A stretch of 64,000 bases of DNA from Kibdelosporangium aridum (GTDB lineage: Bacteria; Actinomycetota; Actinomycetes; Mycobacteriales; Pseudonocardiaceae): NCBI RefSeq assembly GCF_900176515.1, contig NZ_FWXV01000013.1, forward strand, positions 1 to 64,000. Direction: 5' to 3'. The position numbers and the translations under genes are program-made. Shown here one piece after another: positions 33,867 to 41,984 of this stretch. A model generated the notes under the pieces. The model searched no databases. It was not told the origin of the DNA and saw only the letters and a program-made list of their open reading frames with translations. Each line of letters begins with the position of its first letter. The first letter of the stretch is position 1.

Positions 33867-34175
33867 GGCGCGCTCTGTGCCTACTGCGGCGCGCTTTGGC
33901 TCACTGCGGCGCGCGCTGTGGTCGCCTTCGGCGCGCTCCTGTGACTGGTCGGCGCGATTTGGTGTGGAGCCTCTGCGCCGCAAAGGGCAGGGAAAGCGGG
34001 CAGGACCTGCGGCCCTGCCCCGCCGACAAGCTTATTTGCGGCGCCACTCCACACAAAATCGCGCCGACTACCACTTTTGGCGCGCCTCTTTCGTGCTCCG
34101 GGCGCGCCTCCACTTGGGCCAGGGCGCGCCTCCACTGTGCTTCTGGCGCGCCTCCGCTTTGGCTCTGGGCGCGCC
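33867..34175. repeat. Inverted array of GGCGCGC elements spaced 21-22 bp
   Basis: Left half, GGCGCG[C/A] starts at 33867, 33888, 33908, 33930 and 33951. Right half, the mirror ATCGCGCC at 34058 and GGCGCGCC at 34079, 34101, 34123, 34145 and 34168. The centre (33948-34068) is a long imperfect palindrome with a GGGCAGG/CCTGCCC hairpin (about 33999-34020). The stretch 33838-34325 lies between convergent genes and has no plausible coding frame, since the 22-bp period on the right breaks any frame. A stray GGCGCGCC recurs near 34310. Function unknown. Confidence 0.8.
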
Positions 34176-34325
34176 TTGCCCCTCTTTCTGTCATATCCCC
34201 TCTGTACTTTGGGTCATCGGGGGGTGCTCAGGTCGCGCACCGATTTCTGTCGGTGGCATGCCGTAGCCTCATCGGGCCAGGTCTGCCTTCTCGCAGGGCT
34301 TTTGGTTGGGCGCGCCTTGCTCTAC

Positions 34326-36719
34326 CTAGGCCATCACCAACAGCACCTTCGAGTTTGCGGGGACCTTCAGGATTGTCCCGCCGAAGGGGCCGTCCTTGGT
34401 CGTCCAGCCGGTGGCTTTGCCGCGCAGTTGTTCTGGCGATGAGCGTGGCATGGGGTGGCTGCCATCGATCGACGCCAGCATTGGCGCTGGGCCGGGGATG
34501 GTGATCTGGGTTTCCTTTGCCGAACCGGAGACTCGCACTTCCAGAAGTCTGCCCATTCGCCGGGTCTCCACCTTGCCGCCGGTGTGGTTGGTGACCGATG
34601 TGCCGCCGTGCGGTGAGATGAGCCAGCCGGTGCGGTCTTTGGGGTTGATGTCGTTCAGGCCCCACGGTGTCGGCCAGATGTCCGGGTCGCGTTGGTTGAA
34701 CGCGATTCCGCCACCCGCTCGTAGATACAGCGGGAACTCGTCCAAGGTGGACTCACGGACCACCCACCGGCCGCCTTCGACCACGTTGCCGTTGTGCAGG
34801 TCGATCCACTTGCCCGTGGGCAGCCAGACGTCGACCGGGGTGGGCCTGCCCGCCGCGCCGTCAGCTTCTGCGCGGTCGGCTGTCACCGGCGCGGCGAGCA
34901 GGTCTTCGCCGATCATCAGCTGTTGGTCGGCTCGCCATGCCGCCTCTTCGTGCGGGTAGTCGAACGCCATCGGCCGGGTGATCGGAACTCCGGTCGTCGA
35001 CGCCTGCTGCGCCAGCCGGTAGAGGTACGGGAACAGTTCGTAGTGCAGGACCGCCGCGCGCCGGAATCGGTCCACAGTGGCCTGGTCGTAGACCCATGGG
35101 GTCGCGTTGCGGCCGGGACCTCCTACCTGGAACACCGGCGAGATCGCCGAGAGCTGGGCCCAGCGGGTGAACAACGACGGCGAAGGCGAGTCGTCGGCGA
35201 CCCTGCGGTATCCGCCGGTGTCCGAACCCCACACCGGGTGCCCGGTGAACGAGTTGTTGACGCCACGCCGAAGAGTCAGCCGCAGCCCGTCGAAGCTCAT
35301 GTCGGCATCGGCCATCCATGATCCACGCAGAACCTTGGGCATCCCGTCATAACCGGCGCGGAATAGCATCGCGTAGTCGTCGCCGTGGACCTTCTGCAGC
35401 GTTCGGGCGACGGATTCGGCATACAGCAGGGGATAGGTGTTGTGCACCAGCGTCCCCGGGCCGCCTGCGAAGGTCGACTGCTCGAAGTTGTGCTCCTCGC
35501 CGCGGTCGCCCTTGACCATGTTGACGCCCATCCGGAAGAGCTTCTCCAGCTTGGTCTCGAAGTGCGCCCGCGCCACCGGGTTGGTCAGGTCGATGTCCCA
35601 CACGTTCGTCCGGTCCGACTGGACGAACGAACCTGGCGGATAGTCATTGACACAAGGCTTTCCGTCGGACTGTTTGCTCAGGAAGGGGGCCACCCAGGTT
35701 CCCAGGCTCACGCCACCGGCCCGCAGCTGGGCGATCATCCCGGCCGGGTCGGGGAACTGCTGGTTGTCGAACGTCAACGCACCGATACAGGCATACGTCA
35801 CGCGCCCGCCTACCGGACCTTGCTCCCACGGGTTGTCGATCCAGATCGTGTCCAGTGGGATGCCGCGCTTCTGCAGTTCCACCATGTCCTCGATCACCTC
35901 GGCCTGCGAGGAGATCTTGTCTCGCCACTTGGTCATCGCGAACTGGCGTGGAGGCGGCAAAGTCGGCATGCCGACGCGCTTGAAGTACGACGTGGTCACC
36001 GCTGCGGGATCACCGGCGTAGACTTCGTAGTCCAGGCGGTTGGTCTTGAAGCAAAGCTGGATCCGGTCTGGCTGGTTGTAGGAGACCGGGCAAGGCGCGG
36101 GGGCGTCGTTGCAGTGTGTATCCGGTGCAGCGTCCGGAAACGCCAAACGCCCGATGGCTGTCGTGTCCGGGTAGATGCCGTAACCCGCTGAGCTGACGAA
36201 GAACGGTGTCGGGGCGCCGTTCTTGTTGCACTTGCCGAAGTTGCTGGCACCGACGAACACCGCTTTGTTGAGCAGAGTCTTGCCGCGCAGGTCGATGAAC
36301 ATCGTGTGCGCGCCGCCGCCGAGGAAATGCTCCGATGTGGAGCCGACCAAGGTTTCGGAAACCTGCACGACATCCGTCGCCGGTTGCAACGACATGGACA
36401 CTCGCAAGCCGCGATCTGTGCGCACCACGTCAACGGTCGCACTGCGGCCGGGTTCGGAAGTGTCCACCGTGTACGTGCCGCCATTGGACGAGCGCAACGC
36501 GGTCAAGGTGTGTGCGGTTCCATCGGCGAGCCGGTAGCCCATCCCGGGCAGCTGCGCGGTGATCTGCTTGCCGGAACTCGTGTAGACGAGGCGGAACGGG
36601 GAGTGTTCGACTGTCCACGATAGTCCTGGAGCGGCAGAAGCCGTGTACGCGGGTGACGCACCACCCGAATACACGGCAAGCGCTGCCGCGGCCGCCGAAA
36701 TCGCCAGTAGCCGCCGCAT
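34326..36719 (-). CDS. Secreted GH31 glycosidase (alpha-glucosidase/alpha-xylosidase family)
   Basis: 797 residues with a signal peptide (MRRLLAISAAAAALAVYS). The GH31 catalytic barrel is complete: PLDTIWIDNPW, nucleophile in MVKGDRGEEH, and acid/base in RGSWMADADMSFDG. Beta-sandwich domains follow. Members cleave alpha-glucosyl or alpha-xylosyl ends; the pectin-type neighbours make a side-chain xylosidase or glucosidase likely, but this is inference. It is the last gene of the GH28-GH105-GH31 operon, 4 nt after GH105. Confidence 0.9.
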   Translation of the reverse strand: MRRLLAISAAAAALAVYSGGASPAYTASAAPGLSWTVEHSPFRLVYTSSGKQITAQLPGMGYRLADGTAHTLTALRSSNGGTYTVDTSEPGRSATVDVVRTDRGLRVSMSLQPATDVVQVSETLVGSTSEHFLGGGAHTMFIDLRGKTLLNKAVFVGASNFGKCNKNGAPTPFFVSSAGYGIYPDTTAIGRLAFPDAAPDTHCNDAPAPCPVSYNQPDRIQLCFKTNRLDYEVYAGDPAAVTTSYFKRVGMPTLPPPRQFAMTKWRDKISSQAEVIEDMVELQKRGIPLDTIWIDNPWEQGPVGGRVTYACIGALTFDNQQFPDPAGMIAQLRAGGVSLGTWVAPFLSKQSDGKPCVNDYPPGSFVQSDRTNVWDIDLTNPVARAHFETKLEKLFRMGVNMVKGDRGEEHNFEQSTFAGGPGTLVHNTYPLLYAESVARTLQKVHGDDYAMLFRAGYDGMPKVLRGSWMADADMSFDGLRLTLRRGVNNSFTGHPVWGSDTGGYRRVADDSPSPSLFTRWAQLSAISPVFQVGGPGRNATPWVYDQATVDRFRRAAVLHYELFPYLYRLAQQASTTGVPITRPMAFDYPHEEAAWRADQQLMIGEDLLAAPVTADRAEADGAAGRPTPVDVWLPTGKWIDLHNGNVVEGGRWVVRESTLDEFPLYLRAGGGIAFNQRDPDIWPTPWGLNDINPKDRTGWLISPHGGTSVTNHTGGKVETRRMGRLLEVRVSGSAKETQITIPGPAPMLASIDGSHPMPRSSPEQLRGKATGWTTKDGPFGGTILKVPANSKVLLVMA

Positions 36720-36723
36720 CCGA

Positions 36724-37866
36724 TCAGCCCCCGGTTCTCATCAGTTGCTCGTTCATGATCAGGAAGGCACCCAGGCCGTGGAAGTCGTTGGTGTTGCGCT
36801 TGCGGCCGAAGTAGTAGTTCAGGTCGCCGACGTTCGTGCCCTCGGAGATGTCCCGCAGGTTCGTCCGGTTGTCCGAGCCGAGCGAGATCTTCGCCAGAAC
36901 GCCCTGATACCCCTTGCTGGCAACGGCTTTGTAACCCGGGTCGAGATAGCCGCGTTCCACGCCGCGCGACACCATGAAGGTATACATCGCCGAAGCTGAG
37001 GTCTCCAGCCAGTTGCCTGAGGTCGTACCGCGGTCGACCACCTGCCACCACCGGCCGCTCGCCGGGTCCTGGAAGCGCTGGTAGCCAACCGCCAGGTGCT
37101 TGATCATGTCGATCAGCGCCTGGCGGCGAGGGTGAGTGGCGGGCAGCACTTCCAGGATGTCGATGGCGGCCATGCCGAACCAGCCGATCGCCCTGGCCCA
37201 GTGGTACGCCGAGTGGCGGCCGGGGTTCTTGGCCCACGACTCGGATCCGTCGGCGTCATAAGCGTGGTACAGCAGGCCGTTGGTTTCCTTCAGGTGTGTG
37301 AAGTACGCGACCATGTTGCGAGTGGCCTCGTCGAAACCATAGGTCTGGTTGTACTGCTTGGCGTAGTCGGCGATGAACGGCTGTGCCATGTAGACACCGT
37401 CGGCCCACAGCTGCCCGACCTTGCTGGTGGCGTGGAACATGCCGCCGTCGGACGTCCGTGGATAGCTGTTGAACCGGTTGCGGATCTTGTCGGCCGCGGT
37501 CTTGTACCGCTGCTGTCCGGTTTCCCGGTGCAGGATGGGCAGCAACTGACCGGATCGCATCGAGTCGAGGTTGTTGAAGCTGTTGCTGATGTTCCCACTG
37601 CTGTCGACGAACCTGTCCACCCAGGACTTGATGTAGGTGAAGTACGACTGGGTGCCGGTCCGTTTGTACACCAAGTACTGCCCGTAGAGGTAGAGTCCGC
37701 GTGTGTAGCCCCAGCCGCCTAATGTGGACGGTGTGTGTCGTGCCATTGTGGACCGGACGACCTCGACCGACCAGTCGACATTGGGCGCTGCCAGTGCGGG
37801 TGATCCGGCTGCGAGCACGGCGGCCGTTCCGCCGAGCAGCACAGACCTACGGGAGAGTTGCGACAT
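36724..37866 (-). CDS. GH105 unsaturated rhamnogalacturonyl hydrolase
   Basis: 380 residues from ATG 37866 (GAGG upstream). A twin-arginine signal (SQLSRRSVLLGGTAAVLAAG) exports it. The (alpha/alpha)6 barrel motifs of YteR-type enzymes are present: LWADGVYMAQPFIADYAK with the catalytic aspartate, SAYHWARAIGWFGMA, and NWLETSASAMY. The family removes the unsaturated uronic acid left by pectate or rhamnogalacturonan lyases. It follows GH28 by 31 nt. Confidence 0.92.
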   Translation of the reverse strand: MSQLSRRSVLLGGTAAVLAAGSPALAAPNVDWSVEVVRSTMARHTPSTLGGWGYTRGLYLYGQYLVYKRTGTQSYFTYIKSWVDRFVDSSGNISNSFNNLDSMRSGQLLPILHRETGQQRYKTAADKIRNRFNSYPRTSDGGMFHATSKVGQLWADGVYMAQPFIADYAKQYNQTYGFDEATRNMVAYFTHLKETNGLLYHAYDADGSESWAKNPGRHSAYHWARAIGWFGMAAIDILEVLPATHPRRQALIDMIKHLAVGYQRFQDPASGRWWQVVDRGTTSGNWLETSASAMYTFMVSRGVERGYLDPGYKAVASKGYQGVLAKISLGSDNRTNLRDISEGTNVGDLNYYFGRKRNTNDFHGLGAFLIMNEQLMRTGG

Positions 37867-37897
37867 TCCGACCTCTTCGAATGCAGGGTGAAGGGCG

Positions 37898-39307
37898 TCA
37901 GTCAACCGGTGTGCCGTTGATGCGCACGTTGCGCAGCACGATGTTGTCGGTGTTGCGGATGGTGTTCGGCTCCACGATTGCGGTGAACTCGCTGTTGGCG
38001 ATCGTCACGTCGCGGATGTGGCTCTCGGGGAAGCCGTCGAAGTGAATGGCCTTGCGGCCGCCGGCGATCGTCATGCCGTCGACCGTGACATTGTTGATCT
38101 GCGGGAAGTGCGTGCCCGATCCGCCGCCGCTGTAGTACATGCTGACGAACAGGATCTCGCGCTCCACGTTGCGGCCCTTGATGTTTCGCAAGTGGATGCC
38201 GTCGATGACGCCGCCGCGATCCTTGTTCGTCTTGATGTACAGCGCATGCTTGATCGGGTAGCGCCCGGGGAAGCCGGGCGCGTTGATCTCGCAGTCCCGA
38301 CAGAACGCGTTGCGCACTCCGCCGGACATCTCCGAACCGACGGTGATCCCACCCCATCGGCCGGAGAACTTGCAGCGTTCGACCACCACGTTGGAGGTCG
38401 GGATGCCGATCCGCCGCCCGTCGGCATCCCGACCAGATTTGAGGACGACACAGTCGTCATTGGTGTTGAACCGCGAGTTGATGACGTGCGCGTAGCTCGT
38501 CGAGTCGAGATCGACGCCATCGCCTTGCGAGTTCGTGCTGTAGATGTGGACGTTGCGAACGGTCACGTTCGTGCAGAAGACCGGGTGCAGTGTCCACATT
38601 GCAGGGTTGCGCAGGAACACATCTTGGAACAACAAGTTCTGGCAGTCAATGAACTGAATCATGTTGGGGCGCATTCGTTTGCCCTCGCCCATGATCCGTT
38701 GTTCCACTGGCACGCCATCCTCGCCCATCTTGCGCAGCTCCGGCGTGGATCCCGCGCCCCAGCTCGGCCACGGCCCGTTGGGCGCGTCGCCGTCGATGGT
38801 GCCGGATCCGGTGATCGCCATATCGCGTTGCTGATAGGCGTAGATGAACGCTTGGTAGTTATAGCAGAGCGTGCCTTCCCAGCGCACTAGTACGAGGGGA
38901 AGGAAATCTTTGGGGTCATTGCTGAACTTCAGGGTTGCGCCTGCGGCGACGTGCAAGTCGACGCCGGTGCGCATGCGGATGCCGCCGGTGAGGAACGTGC
39001 CTTCCGGGACGAGCACGCGCCCGCCGCCAGTCCGGCTGCAGTCTTCGATGGCGTTGTTGATGGAGTTGGTGTTCTTGGTCCGTCCATCGCCCACGGCGCC
39101 GTACGCGGTGATGTCGAAAATCCGGTGCGGGAACGTGGGCGGACGGATCCTTGCCAGGATCTGCGGTACCAGTCTCCACTGGTCTGGCGGCTTGACCTCA
39201 GCGGCGGCAGGCAGTGCCGACAGTGCGAAACCGGTTCCGGCAAGCATTCCGCCCGCAACGAGGCCGACGCCACGAAGGACATCGCGTCTCGTGTGACTGC
39301 TGCTCAC
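37898..39307 (-). CDS. GH28 polygalacturonase-type glycosidase
   Basis: 469 residues from GTG 39307 with AGGGAG upstream and a Tat signal (HTRRDVLRGVGLVAGG). It is a right-handed beta-helix. The acidic triad lies in NSQGDGVDLDS and FNTNDDCVVLKSGRD, and GGITVGSEMSGG and LYIKTNKDRGG supply the other active-site blocks of exo-type bacterial GH28s. It cleaves galacturonan or rhamnogalacturonan. It is the first gene of the operon behind a palindromic operator and a TTGACG/TAGACC promoter. Confidence 0.93.
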   Translation of the reverse strand: MSSSHTRRDVLRGVGLVAGGMLAGTGFALSALPAAAEVKPPDQWRLVPQILARIRPPTFPHRIFDITAYGAVGDGRTKNTNSINNAIEDCSRTGGGRVLVPEGTFLTGGIRMRTGVDLHVAAGATLKFSNDPKDFLPLVLVRWEGTLCYNYQAFIYAYQQRDMAITGSGTIDGDAPNGPWPSWGAGSTPELRKMGEDGVPVEQRIMGEGKRMRPNMIQFIDCQNLLFQDVFLRNPAMWTLHPVFCTNVTVRNVHIYSTNSQGDGVDLDSTSYAHVINSRFNTNDDCVVLKSGRDADGRRIGIPTSNVVVERCKFSGRWGGITVGSEMSGGVRNAFCRDCEINAPGFPGRYPIKHALYIKTNKDRGGVIDGIHLRNIKGRNVEREILFVSMYYSGGGSGTHFPQINNVTVDGMTIAGGRKAIHFDGFPESHIRDVTIANSEFTAIVEPNTIRNTDNIVLRNVRINGTPVD

Positions 39308-39357
39308 TGTCGGTCTCCCTTGACTGACGCGGTGAAGGTCGGTGTTGCACCCTGTCG

Positions 39358-39383
39358 ATGTAACCGAGCGAAAACGGTTACAT
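39358..39383. promoter_or_regulatory. Palindromic operator before the GH28-GH105-GH31 operon
   Basis: Nine-base arms ATGTAACCG and CGGTTACAT are separated by 8 nt. GTAACCG..CGGTTAC arms are typical of LacI-type sugar repressors. The site sits at the expected transcription start of the operon. No LacI gene lies nearby. Confidence 0.7.
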
Positions 39384-39389
39384 ACGTAG

Positions 39390-39419
39390 GGTCTACTCCA
39401 TCGACCGATCCCTCGTCAA
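39390..39419 (-). promoter_or_regulatory. Promoter of the GH28 operon
   Basis: On the minus strand TTGACG (39419-39414), an 18-nt spacer and TAGACC (39395-39390). The spacer end plus -10 box reads TGGAGTAGACC, identical to the divergent promoter. Confidence 0.6.
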
Positions 39420-39504
39420 GAAGAGAGCTCCGACGTTTTGGGTCTTCTGAACCCATAAAGGGGCGTTTGTTCCTGTGAGCGGGAATAGAGGTCGGAGGGG
39501 AGTC

Positions 39505-39534
39505 TTGACTGGGCGGGCTCCAGTGGAGTAGACC
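39505..39534 (+). promoter_or_regulatory. Promoter of the GH29-like gene
   Basis: TTGACT (39505-39510), 18 nt, TAGACC (39529-39534). The 11-base TGGAGTAGACC (39524-39534) is an exact inverted copy of 39390-39400. Confidence 0.6.
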
Positions 39535-39588
39535 AATCCCGGGATGCCGCCGCGCCCGGGCTTGACCATACCCACATGGGAGGAAGCC

Positions 39589-41394
39589 GTGTCGCGCAAA
39601 GGGATCTTGGCGGCGATCATCGTGCTGGCCGGTTTGGTGAGTGCGCCGGCGGCGTCAGCGGAGCTGCAACATCCACGCCAGCAATGGCTCCGGGACTCGC
39701 AGGCCGGGCTGTTCCTGCACTGGGGGATGCGCACGTCGCCCGGCTACACCAGCTGCAGCGCATGGGAGTCGGCCGTCACCAACGGCGGGTGGAGCCCGCA
39801 GTACTGGGTGAACGAGGCGAAGAAGGTGCACGCCCAATATCTCGTGTTCGCTTCCTTCCACAGCAGGCTCGGGTACGCGACGGCGTGGCCGTCGAAAGTT
39901 CCGGGCAGTTGCTCGACCAAGCGTGACTTCCTCGGCGAGCTGATCAAGGCCGCCGGCGCACAGGGCGTGAAAGTGCTGGTGTACATGACCGATGACCCGC
40001 AGTGGCACCAGGAGGGCCTGTCGTCCGGCAGCTGGCTGAACTCCAGCGCGTATTCCGCATACAAAGGGCGGAACGTCAACATCACCACCCGGGACGGCTT
40101 CGGCGAGTTCAGCTACGACCGGATCGTGGAGGTGACACAGCGCTACCCGCAAAGCGAGTACCCGGCGATGGCCGGCTTCTGGATCGACAACGACAACGCC
40201 TACTGGGAGCGCAACGGCCTGTACGAACGGATCCGGCGCGACCGGCCGGACCTGATGCTCAGCAACAACAACGAAGACACGCCGATCATGGACACGATCT
40301 CCAACGAGCAGAAGACCGGCATGTCCCCGGCCTACGACTACCCGCAGGCGGTCTACACCGCCGCGCCCCGGCTGATCGAGGCCTGTTACAAACTGCCCAG
40401 CTCGGGCGCGTGGTGGTACAGCGGCTCGAACTCGCAAGTGGACTACCGGCTCAACATCGGCCGCTACATCACCAACTCCGGCTCCTCGGTGAAGTCCAAC
40501 ATGGCCGAGACCGCGATGGTGAACGGCCGGTTCCCGTCGAACCAGGAGGCGTACAACAACTTCCTGAACGGTTACCTCAACCAGATCTGGGAGTCCATCG
40601 ACGGCACCGAAGGCGGCGGCTACATGTACGGCGGCCTCAAGCCCGGTTTCTGGAACGACGGCGCGCATGGCGTGACCACGGTCAAGAAGAACAACCCGAA
40701 CCTGCACTACATCCACGTCCTGACCCGGCCATCCGGCAGCACGCTTCGCGTGCGGGACAACGGCTACAAGGTCAGCCGGGTGACCAACTTGCGGACCGGT
40801 GCGGCGGTGTCGTTCTCCCAGAGCGGCGGCACGGTGACACTCACCGGTGTGTCCAACTGGGACCAGTACGACACCGTGTTCAAAGTGGAGACCACAGGCC
40901 GAGAGGGAATCCATAGCGGTGTGGTGCTCAGCGCTACGGCTTCGGCCAGTGGGCGTGCCGCTTCGGCCGCGGGCGACGGCAACTACCTGACCTATTGGGA
41001 CAGCAACAAGACAACTCCGGTGTCGTTGAACTTCGATCTGGGCAGCGCCAAGCGCGTCCAATACGTCGGCATCAACCAGCGCGAGGATTCGGTCAGCTAC
41101 GCCCGGTCGGCAACCGAACAGTCGGCACGCATCCGGGACTATCGGGTTTTTGTCAGCAATGACGGGACGAACTGGGGTTCCCCGGTCAAAACCGGCGCTC
41201 TGCCAAGCCATCGCGGTGTTCAGTTCATCGACATTCCGGCGACGACGGCCCGGCATGTCCGGGTGGAAATCCGCAACACCCACGCGGCGTCCAGCGACAG
41301 CACCCGCTACAAGCGGTTGCGTGTGGACGAAGCATGGATCGGCTCGGCCTACGCCGCACCCGTGGGCATGTCGAGTGGACAGTCGCCTTGGTGA
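39589..41394 (+). CDS. Secreted GH29-like alpha-L-fucosidase with F5/8-type C domain
   Basis: 601 residues from GTG 39589 with GGAGG upstream and a signal peptide ending near SAPAASA. The barrel has GLFLHWGMRTSPGY at the start and AGFWIDNDNAYW where the GH29 nucleophile aspartate sits; the usual HHDGF motif is replaced by SFHSRLGYA, so it is a divergent member. Residues about 430-595 form a galactose-binding/discoidin beta sandwich for carbohydrate attachment. Fucose or a related 6-deoxy sugar is expected. It is divergent from the GH28 operon with a matching promoter. Confidence 0.78.
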   Translation: MSRKGILAAIIVLAGLVSAPAASAELQHPRQQWLRDSQAGLFLHWGMRTSPGYTSCSAWESAVTNGGWSPQYWVNEAKKVHAQYLVFASFHSRLGYATAWPSKVPGSCSTKRDFLGELIKAAGAQGVKVLVYMTDDPQWHQEGLSSGSWLNSSAYSAYKGRNVNITTRDGFGEFSYDRIVEVTQRYPQSEYPAMAGFWIDNDNAYWERNGLYERIRRDRPDLMLSNNNEDTPIMDTISNEQKTGMSPAYDYPQAVYTAAPRLIEACYKLPSSGAWWYSGSNSQVDYRLNIGRYITNSGSSVKSNMAETAMVNGRFPSNQEAYNNFLNGYLNQIWESIDGTEGGGYMYGGLKPGFWNDGAHGVTTVKKNNPNLHYIHVLTRPSGSTLRVRDNGYKVSRVTNLRTGAAVSFSQSGGTVTLTGVSNWDQYDTVFKVETTGREGIHSGVVLSATASASGRAASAAGDGNYLTYWDSNKTTPVSLNFDLGSAKRVQYVGINQREDSVSYARSATEQSARIRDYRVFVSNDGTNWGSPVKTGALPSHRGVQFIDIPATTARHVRVEIRNTHAASSDSTRYKRLRVDEAWIGSAYAAPVGMSSGQSPW

Positions 41395-41438
41395 TCAACA
41401 AGACCGCGCCGAAGATCGACTAGCCGCCCCCGGCCGAC

Positions 41439-41468
41439 AAGGGACCGTCCAATTGGATGGTCCCTTTT
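41439..41468 (+). terminator. Terminator after the GH29-like gene
   Basis: AAGGGACCGTCC pairs with GGATGGTCCCTT (one G-T) around an AATT loop, followed by TTTTT. Confidence 0.9.
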
Positions 41469-41535
41469 TGGTGCGCATGGGAACCAGTGCGTTCGCTGGT
41501 CCGTCGGAACATCTGTAACCGGATCGAGCTACACC

Positions 41536-41549
41536 GAGTAAAAATACTC
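41536..41549. promoter_or_regulatory. Small palindrome upstream of the peptide gene
   Basis: GAGTA-AAAA-TACTC lies in an AT-rich patch 140 bp before the peptide gene. It could be an operator; no promoter boxes were fixed around it. Confidence 0.3.
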
Positions 41550-41691
41550 TCACCGATCATTGCTCCGTTGTGTCAGTATTGGGCCGTTCGCGGCGTGAGG
41601 GGCCGACGAACAGTGGACGAAGAAGCGACACCGCGTGACGCCGAGTCCACGTCTGGCCTAAAGGCAGATCAATTAGGGGAGGAAGATCAGC

Positions 41692-41889
41692 ATGACCAGC
41701 ACCGCCAAAGAAATCGATTACCCGGGCGACGACGAGGCTGTCGGCACCGCTACCGCCACCGCGCCCGCGGAGCCCATGACCGAGCCGGCACCGCAGACGG
41801 ACGAGCCTGACTGCCCGACCTACACCCACCAGCACCCGGACGGCACCACCCACCCGGGTATCCAGTGCTCAGGCGGCTGCCCCCGGTAA
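41692..41889 (+). CDS. Small acidic peptide gene upstream of the CHAT protein
   Basis: 65 residues from ATG 41692 with GGGGAGGAAG about 8 nt upstream. The N-terminal 40 residues are acidic, Thr/Ala/Pro/Glu-rich (KEIDYPGDDEAVG, AEPMTEPAPQTDEPD). The last 25 contain two cysteines, three histidines and end CSGGCPR. There is no signal peptide. The leader-like front and Cys/His tail resemble a modified-peptide precursor or a protease substrate. The gene has its own terminator and precedes a CHAT protein, so it could be the substrate or a regulator of that protein; this is inference. Confidence 0.65.
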   Translation: MTSTAKEIDYPGDDEAVGTATATAPAEPMTEPAPQTDEPDCPTYTHQHPDGTTHPGIQCSGGCPR

Positions 41890-41909
41890 GGTCGTATACC
41901 TAGCGTGAT

Positions 41910-41945
41910 GGCCCGCCTAATGGGTTTTCTCCCAGTAGGCGGGCC
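41910..41945 (+). terminator. Stem-loop between peptide gene and CHAT gene
   Basis: GGCCCGCCTA (41910-41919) pairs perfectly with TAGGCGGGCC (41936-41945), loop 16 nt. It lacks a T-run, so partial read-through into the CHAT gene is likely. Confidence 0.7.
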
Positions 41946-41984
41946 CCATTCGACTACGGGCTGTGTTGTCATAGAGGGGTGCCT

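Noticed and set aside
33867..34175. CRISPR array
   Set aside because: The shared core is only 7-8 bp, intervals are about 14 nt, orientation flips at the centre, and there are no cas genes.
33749..34504. 251-codon frame with 7-residue periodicity through the GGCGCGC array
   Set aside because: The 21-bp spacing on the left mimics a heptad, but the 22-bp spacing on the right breaks the frame, and no start or codon bias supports it.
39655..41283. 542-codon minus-strand frame over the GH29-like gene
   Set aside because: Antisense shadow; no domain, while the plus frame has signal peptide and two domains.
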